Shown: in pieces, positions 31,885 through 36,302 of the stretch
Layout of the letters: every line of letters begins with the position of its first letter
Numbering within the stretch: the stretch's first letter is position 1
Source: Desulfobulbaceae bacterium UBA5611
Lineage (GTDB): Bacteria > Desulfobacterota > Desulfobulbia > Desulfobulbales > Desulfocapsaceae
DNA length: 36,302 nt
Reading direction: 5' to 3'
NCBI GenBank assembly: GCA_002424635.1
Contig: DIKT01000018.1
Location: 1-36,302 of the forward strand
The notes under the pieces: model-generated
What the model was told of the DNA's origin: nothing
The model's input: the letters and a program-made list of their open reading frames with translations, nothing else
Database searches by the model: none
Translations under genes and position numbers: made by a program

Positions 31885-32036
31885 ATATTCATAAGCAAAT
31901 TGACACGATTAGCACAATGCCAACAAATCATTGGCTATGGCAACACCGCAGCTGGCCTGCATTTTCATATGATGCCGGTGCATTTGAATGAAATGCCCAT
32001 TTTATCAAGATGACCCCCCGACTTGACCCCCAAAAA

Positions 32037-33362
32037 TCAAACACCATTTACACTGAGCAACCAATCACGGGCAGCAATGATTGTTACACCTTCGGGAATA
32101 TCGAATAAGGCAGGCTGATCCAGCACAACCAGGAGCAGATCAGCACGCGGAAAGTCTGCTGTGGCATCTTGCAATGCCCTGACCTCTCTGGCAAGAGTAG
32201 CCGGCTGATCGATACTGGCACAGACCTGAATCAATTCTTCCCGGCCTTCAATGTAGCGCGCATGAAAATCGACCTCAAAGCCATTGGCGGTATGCACATA
32301 TGCCACCTCGGCGCCGCGTCTCTTCAGCTCAAGGAACACGGCGGTTTCAAGGGCATGGCCAAGGTTTGCTTTGCCCGATCGATCAAAAATCGGAATCAGT
32401 CCGGAATCTATGGGGTAGACTTTACGGGGATTCACCCGCCGACGCCGTTCGGAGTCGGTGGCGATAGTGATGCTACGCAGCAGAAATGCATCCTCAAGAT
32501 AGCCAAGGTAGGTGTGCAACGTATCTTTACCCACAGCAATACCTTGCGATTTCAGATCAACATGAAATTTATTAATACTGAAAGTGCAAGCCGCATTACC
32601 CAATAGCTGGCGAACCATCCAACGCAACACAAGCGGCTGGGAAATTCCATGACGCTCCACGATATCGCGGAGCAGCACGACATCCACATACCCACTCAGC
32701 AAGGTAACACGATTACGCATATCCAGACCCTGCGCCTCAGGAAAACCACCTTGCTCCAGATAGATAAGAAGACGCTTATCCAGCAAGGAGCGTTCGGCTT
32801 TAGGCTGATATTCCGGTAACTTGACCGGCTCGTCACCTGCATGGCGCAAACTCTCACGAAAACTGAATGGCAGCACGACGGCCTCCATGGCACGGCCCCG
32901 CATACTGGTGGCCACTTCACGCGAGAGCATCCGTGCGGAAGAACCAGAAAGAAAAAGATCGACCTTTTCGCTGTCCAGAAGTCGTCGGGCAAATACCTCC
33001 CAGCCGGGGACGAGCTGGATTTCATCAAAAAAGAAGGTGGCCCGCCGCTGATCCCGCCATTCGGGATACAGACGATAGTATTCCTCCACCAGCATATTGA
33101 GATCTTTCGCCTGCAGGCCCGCCAGCCGCTCATCCTCAAAGCTGAAATAGAGCAAACCTTCACGCGGAGTTCCCTGAGCAAAACGATCAGCCAGAATTTG
33201 CCACAGCAAACTGGTTTTACCTGCCCGTCGCATCCCAATAACGGCAACAGCCTTGTTCGGTATCAACGGCAACCAGACATCACGACGTGTCAATTCCGGA
33301 ATGGGCACTGCGAGCGCGTCCACTATTTTTTGTCGAATAATTTGACGATATTGAGCTTCCAT
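32037..33362 (-). CDS. AAA ATPase with DUF4143 domain
   Basis: About 441 residues from ATG 33362 (MEAQYRQIIRQKIVDALAVP). The N-terminal AAA_14 ATPase has Walker A AVIGMRRAGKTSLLWQIL, Walker B ATFFFDEIQLVPGWEVFA and LFLSGSSARMLSREVATSMR. The C-terminal half has the DUF4143 module (YLEQGGFPEAQGLD, YLEDAFLLRSITI), then LGHALETAVFLELKRRGAEV with FEVDFH, a PD-(D/E)XK-nuclease-like ending. These proteins are frequent in accessory DNA; the physiological role is poorly known. It lies alone between two palindrome-rich spacers. An ATG at 33374 (MLSF) is also possible. An inverted repeat adjoins its start. Confidence 0.9.
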   Translation of the reverse strand: MEAQYRQIIRQKIVDALAVPIPELTRRDVWLPLIPNKAVAVIGMRRAGKTSLLWQILADRFAQGTPREGLLYFSFEDERLAGLQAKDLNMLVEEYYRLYPEWRDQRRATFFFDEIQLVPGWEVFARRLLDSEKVDLFLSGSSARMLSREVATSMRGRAMEAVVLPFSFRESLRHAGDEPVKLPEYQPKAERSLLDKRLLIYLEQGGFPEAQGLDMRNRVTLLSGYVDVVLLRDIVERHGISQPLVLRWMVRQLLGNAACTFSINKFHVDLKSQGIAVGKDTLHTYLGYLEDAFLLRSITIATDSERRRRVNPRKVYPIDSGLIPIFDRSGKANLGHALETAVFLELKRRGAEVAYVHTANGFEVDFHARYIEGREELIQVCASIDQPATLAREVRALQDATADFPRADLLLVVLDQPALFDIPEGVTIIAARDWLLSVNGV

Positions 33363-33374
33363 AAAGGATAACAT

Positions 33375-33413
33375 ACAGCTTATTTAACCTTACGGGAAGG
33401 ATAGATAAGCTGT
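33375..33413. repeat. Inverted repeat next to the DUF4143 ATPase start
   Basis: ACAGCTTAT (33375-33383) and ATAAGCTGT (33405-33413) are perfect nine-base arms; inside, CCTT/AAGG pair again. It occupies the leader of the ATPase gene, so it may be an operator or a structure in the mRNA. Confidence 0.5.
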
Positions 33414-33544
33414 CCACCATTTATTATTGTTAGGTCGACTTTCGAATATCTTCCAAGCACTCTGATCGGCTTGCATAAGGAATTTAGTGTCTTAAGGCAA
33501 ATGATGAGCGAGTAAGCCAATAGAAAGTTGAGAGTTCACAGCGG

Positions 33545-34468
33545 TTATGATGTGATCTTCAGATGCCGACGGAAGATATCGGCCAGTAGCGGGGCTACTG
33601 AATAGACATCGAGCAGTTCATCGCTCTGGACTCCGGGTACGGTATCCGCACCCATCACCCGTGAGATCGGACTGGCCTGAAAGCGGGTCCGGGCATCACC
33701 CGCCAGCACCAGATGGGTGGCCATAACCGCTATCTGTTTCGCCCCTGCCTCCAGACAACGCTCGGCCGTCTGGATGATGGAGCCGCCGGTGCGGATCATG
33801 TCGTCACAGATGATCGCCGTCCGGCCCTTGACCACACTGGAAATCTGGCCGACAATGGTCTTGTCGGTATCGTAACGATCCTTGTCGGCGGCGATATGGG
33901 GACAATCAAGCATACTGGCCATGCGGGCAATGCGCTTGGAGAAGCCATAATCAGGGGAGACCAGCACATAATCGCTCAGGCCGCTGGCCTTGATTTTCCT
34001 GATCACCAGTTCATCGGTCCACACGTGCTCGGTGCGGATCTCTCCGGCATGGGCATGGAGCACCGCCTCGGAATGCAGATCGACAAAGGCCACGAAATTG
34101 GGCCGCGCCCGGAAGATCTGCCGGGTCCTGGTTACTCCTTTGGGGATTTCATAGGAATTGGGCTTGGCCCGCTCCATGGTGGAGTAGCCCAGATAGGGAA
34201 TGGCCACATTGATGGTGGCGGCATTCCAGTACCTGCCTCCCTGGATCAGATCGAGCAGCTCCTGATGCGAGCTGTCCGTATGGGTGGCGCCAATGATGAT
34301 CAGATCCTTCCCGGCCACATCGACCGGAAAGGCATGATAAGTTTCGCCATCGGCAAAACGCTTACGGGTCATCTCGGAAAAAGGCAGCCCGAGGGCCGCC
34401 GCCACCTTCCGCCCCAGCTCCGTTGAGGCCTCATTAGACACCACCATACATTCCTGCGTACACTTCAA
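33545..34468 (-). CDS. Divergent ribose-phosphate pyrophosphokinase (PRPP synthetase-like)
   Basis: 307 residues. The PRPP-binding loop IICDDMIRTGGSI, the flexible/catalytic region YLGYSTMERAKP, FVAFVDLHSEAV, VLVSPDYGFSKRIARMASML and the C-terminal VYSVAPLLADIFRRH place it in the Prs fold. It is divergent: KRFADGETYHAFPVDVAGKD with ATHTDSSHQELLDLI replaces the usual QSTxxPxNDxLMELL, and YLGYSTMERAKP replaces PYFGYARQDRK. A true PRPP synthetase or a related kinase is possible. It begins 4 bases after leuB, by TTG 34468 (AGGTGA five to six bases upstream) or by ATG 34447 (AGGAA upstream). Confidence 0.8.
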   Translation of the reverse strand: MKCTQECMVVSNEASTELGRKVAAALGLPFSEMTRKRFADGETYHAFPVDVAGKDLIIIGATHTDSSHQELLDLIQGGRYWNAATINVAIPYLGYSTMERAKPNSYEIPKGVTRTRQIFRARPNFVAFVDLHSEAVLHAHAGEIRTEHVWTDELVIRKIKASGLSDYVLVSPDYGFSKRIARMASMLDCPHIAADKDRYDTDKTIVGQISSVVKGRTAIICDDMIRTGGSIIQTAERCLEAGAKQIAVMATHLVLAGDARTRFQASPISRVMGADTVPGVQSDELLDVYSVAPLLADIFRRHLKITS

Positions 34469-34472
34469 GCTT

Positions 34473-35555
34473 TCACCTCAATTCGGCAACAATGGCATCA
34501 CCCATGGCTGCGGTATTGACCACTCTGGTCTTATCAATGGCAATATCGGCGGTATGGATGCCGGCATCCAGCACTTTTTCCACCGCCTGATCAATAGCCG
34601 CCGCCGCCTCGTCCAGACCAAAGCTGTAGCGCAGCATCATTGAAGCCGACAGGATCTGGGCAATGGGATTAGCGATACCCTTACCGGCGATATCGGGAGC
34701 TGAACCGCCGGCCGGCTCATACATGCCGAATTTCTCGGCATTGAGACTGGCTGAGGCCAGCAGCCCCATGGAACCGGTGAGCATGGCGGCCTCATCGGAG
34801 ATAATATCACCGAACATATTGCCGCAGAGCATAACGTCAAACTGATGGGGATCACGAACCAGCTGCATGGTGGCATTATCGACATAGATATGGTTCAGGG
34901 CCACATCCGGATATTCTCGGGCGATCTCAATCACCACCTCCCGCCACAAGACCATAGTCGTAAGGACATTGGCCTTATCAACAGAGGTCACCTTTTTGCG
35001 GCGCAGCCGGGCGGCCTCAAAGGCCATGCGGGCAATGCGCTCGATCTCGAAACGGGTATAGGCCATGGTGTCAAAGGCCCGTTCATCAGGACCGGAACCC
35101 TCGCGGCCTTTGGGCACGCCGAAATAGATATCGGAGGTCAGCTCCCGCACGCAGAGGATATCAAAGCCGTCACGGACGATATCGGCGCGCAGAGGACAGG
35201 CCGCCGTCAGCGATTTGAAGATCCTGGCCGGCCGTAGATTGCAGAAGAGATCGAAGTGCTTACGCAGCGGCAGCAGCGCCGCCCGCTCTGGTTGCTGGGC
35301 CGGTGGCAGCGACTCCCATTTGGGACCGCCCACCGAGCCAAAGAGAATGGCCTCACTGTTTTCACAGATGGCAAGAGTCGCGGCCGGCAAGGCCTCCCCG
35401 TAATTATCAATAGCAAGTCCGCCGACATCGGTGTACTGATAGCTCAGCTCAAAAGCAAACTTCTTCTGCACTGCATCCAACACCTTGATAGCCTCTGCCA
35501 TCACTTCCGGGCCGATGCCATCACCGGCTAATACTGCAATTTTTTTCATTGTCAT
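34473..35555 (-). CDS. leuB: 3-isopropylmalate dehydrogenase LeuB
   Basis: Leucine synthesis: NAD-dependent oxidation and decarboxylation of 3-isopropylmalate. 360 residues. AVLAGDGIGPEVMAEAIKVL near 8-27, ILFGSVGGPKWESLP, RKHFDLFCNLRPARIF, RELTSDIYFGVPKGREG and AYTRFEIERIARMAFEAAR are family blocks. KVTSVDKANVLTTMVLWREV carries the conserved Lys-Asp. NMFGDIISDEAAMLTGSMGL and EPAGGSAPDIAGKGIANP finish the active site. Either Met1 or Met3 (35549) is plausible. The gene immediately precedes the Prs-like gene. No leuA, leuC or leuD is in view. Confidence 0.96.
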   Translation of the reverse strand: MTMKKIAVLAGDGIGPEVMAEAIKVLDAVQKKFAFELSYQYTDVGGLAIDNYGEALPAATLAICENSEAILFGSVGGPKWESLPPAQQPERAALLPLRKHFDLFCNLRPARIFKSLTAACPLRADIVRDGFDILCVRELTSDIYFGVPKGREGSGPDERAFDTMAYTRFEIERIARMAFEAARLRRKKVTSVDKANVLTTMVLWREVVIEIAREYPDVALNHIYVDNATMQLVRDPHQFDVMLCGNMFGDIISDEAAMLTGSMGLLASASLNAEKFGMYEPAGGSAPDIAGKGIANPIAQILSASMMLRYSFGLDEAAAAIDQAVEKVLDAGIHTADIAIDKTRVVNTAAMGDAIVAELR

Positions 35556-35904
35556 TCCCTTATTTTTTCTTATAGCTGTCTGCTGCCAGTTTATAGTTAA
35601 CGCTTAAGGCCAATACCAATGGCCAACGAATTTCACTTTTAGCAAATTAAGTTACTTTAAACCAGCATTTAGGAGCTGTTCAACTGAAATCAGCTATTTT
35701 TATCTACTTTGACGCTGGCCGCCTTCATCAATTTTCATCAAAAAATTTGACTTTAAGTCCCTAAAAATGCGACAAAGAATTGTAAGCGATGAGATTCATG
35801 GGACGAAAATACTCTTTTCAGTATGTTTGAAAAATGAGGATTTTCTTTAAAGATCAGTATTCTCACTCTCAACCGGAAGCTTAACAATATAAGGAGGACC
35901 AATT
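35556..35904. other. Divergent spacer between leuB and the YeiH-like gene
   Basis: No gene seen. It contains the leuB promoter candidate, a stretch at about 35821-35851 resembling one end of the MITE-like repeat, and, next to the transporter gene, a strong AAGGAGG ribosome-binding site at 35891-35897. Confidence 0.5.
35590..35619 (-). promoter_or_regulatory. Candidate promoter of leuB
   Basis: Minus strand: TTGGTA (35614-35619) and TATAAA (35590-35595) are 18 bases apart. The -35 lies in a short palindrome, GGCCAATACCAATGGCC. By-eye assignment. Confidence 0.4.
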
Positions 35905-36302
35905 ATGGCTCCAACAGAATCGGACATTGCTATCGAACCCAGTATTGTTACGACAAATGAACGCAGCCGCTGGTCTGATATGTGGAACAAGGAGGATTAC
36001 CTTGCCATCTGGCTGGGTTTCCTAATCATTACCATAAGTCTTATTGCTTATTTCAGCTTTGGTCCCAAGGAGGAGTTTGCTGCCAAAATCGATACTACCA
36101 ATAAGATCCAAGCGGTTGAAACTGCCAAAGCTCCCTTCAAGACCATTGCCTGGCATAGAGCGGAGGACGACAAGAAAAAATTGAAAGGATCAAGTTCCGC
36201 ATTCGGTAAATTCATTACCTACTGGACCAAAACCCCCGGCGCATGGAAAGAAAATCCTGGTCATTCTTTTATCCGGACCGATAGCCAGGCCAAGGCTTTA
36301 AA
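35905..36302 (+). CDS. Putative sulfate-exporter-family (YeiH-like) membrane protein, N-terminal part
   Basis: Open to the window end; 132 residues are visible. A polar start is followed by DYLAIWLGFLIITISLIAYF (about residues 31-50), a transmembrane helix. The extracytoplasmic stretch of charged and aromatic residues then contains FGPKEEF, APFKTIAWHRAEDD and KFITYWTKTPGAWK. This preamble (a W-x-x-E-DY helix, then 'APFKTIAW') resembles long-form YeiH/PSE transporters of Desulfobacterota from memory. The conserved core lies beyond the window, so the call is provisional. The start is supported by AAGGAGG seven bases upstream. It reads away from leuB. Confidence 0.6.
   Translation, partial: MAPTESDIAIEPSIVTTNERSRWSDMWNKEDYLAIWLGFLIITISLIAYFSFGPKEEFAAKIDTTNKIQAVETAKAPFKTIAWHRAEDDKKKLKGSSSAFGKFITYWTKTPGAWKENPGHSFIRTDSQAKAL

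Larger units (their letters stand above)
31673..32036. other. Gene-free, palindrome-rich spacer after tRNA-Glu
   Basis: No coding signal. It contains GTTGGGTTA/TAACCCAAC (31737-31763), GCAAAATGAT/ATCATTTTGC around ACG (31862-31884), and two copies of TGACCCCC 13 bases apart (32011-32018, 32024-32031). The density of palindromes suggests a remnant of a mobile or regulatory element. Confidence 0.55.

Noticed and set aside
33713..34426. 237-residue open frame on the plus strand opposite the Prs-like gene
   Set aside because: It is antisense to a well-supported enzyme gene and lacks any recognisable domain or ribosome-binding site.
1..36302. CRISPR array, rRNA genes, integrase
   Set aside because: No regularly spaced direct repeats, rRNA signature or integrase motif was seen on either strand.

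Overview
This window looks like chromosomal DNA of an anaerobic Gram-negative bacterium, most likely a Desulfobacterota member near the Desulfobulbales. That placement is inference. It rests on a futalosine-type menaquinone cluster (mqnE, mqnC, an aminodeoxyfutalosine-deaminase-like amidohydrolase, mqnA, ubiX, mqnP), a histidine kinase with cysteine-rich PAS domains, Mla and MacAB envelope systems, and the start of a YeiH/sulfate-exporter-like membrane protein of a type common in sulfur-metabolising anaerobes.

Layout: 1-261 is the C-terminal end of a chemotaxis receptor, followed by a terminator. 524-2840 is a PAS/PAS/PAS-histidine kinase-receiver protein split by a frameshift at about 843-862. 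2893-7898 (minus strand) is a tightly packed biotin operon bioB-bioA-bioF-bioG-bioC without bioD. It lies directly downstream of mlaE-mlaF-mlaD (7943-10078), which has a good sigma70-type promoter. A tRNA-Leu(UAA) gene with promoter and terminator follows at 10407-10538.

10560-14040 is an AT-rich accessory island between tRNA-Leu and the macB permease gene. It carries three co-directional genes: a KAP-family P-loop NTPase, a two-TM protein with a small soluble domain, and a papain/C39-like cysteine peptidase candidate. Palindromic repeats bound it on both sides. On the right side there is also a decayed C-terminal fragment that I read as a REP-associated (Y1-type) transposase. This gene trio is the best candidate here for an undescribed, possibly defence-related, system.

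14044-18013 encodes a MacAB-type efflux set plus a MarC-family protein. 18073-19694 holds purC and adk, and 19916-20326 a DUF3465 protein. 20364-27439 is the menaquinone block, with an acyltransferase-3 gene embedded. Two copies of a ~142-bp terminal-inverted-repeat element lie in this block, one beside mqnA and one between mqnE and a sigma-70 gene. A terminator hairpin sits directly against the mqnE start codon.

29327-31465 (plus strand) carries malQ and an iron-sulfur-flavoprotein-like gene, then tRNA-Glu(CUC) with promoter and terminator. A palindrome-rich spacer and an AAA/DUF4143 ATPase follow, and then leuB with a divergent PRPP-synthetase-like gene. The window ends inside the YeiH-like transporter gene. 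All function calls come from reading the sequence by eye; no database search was possible.
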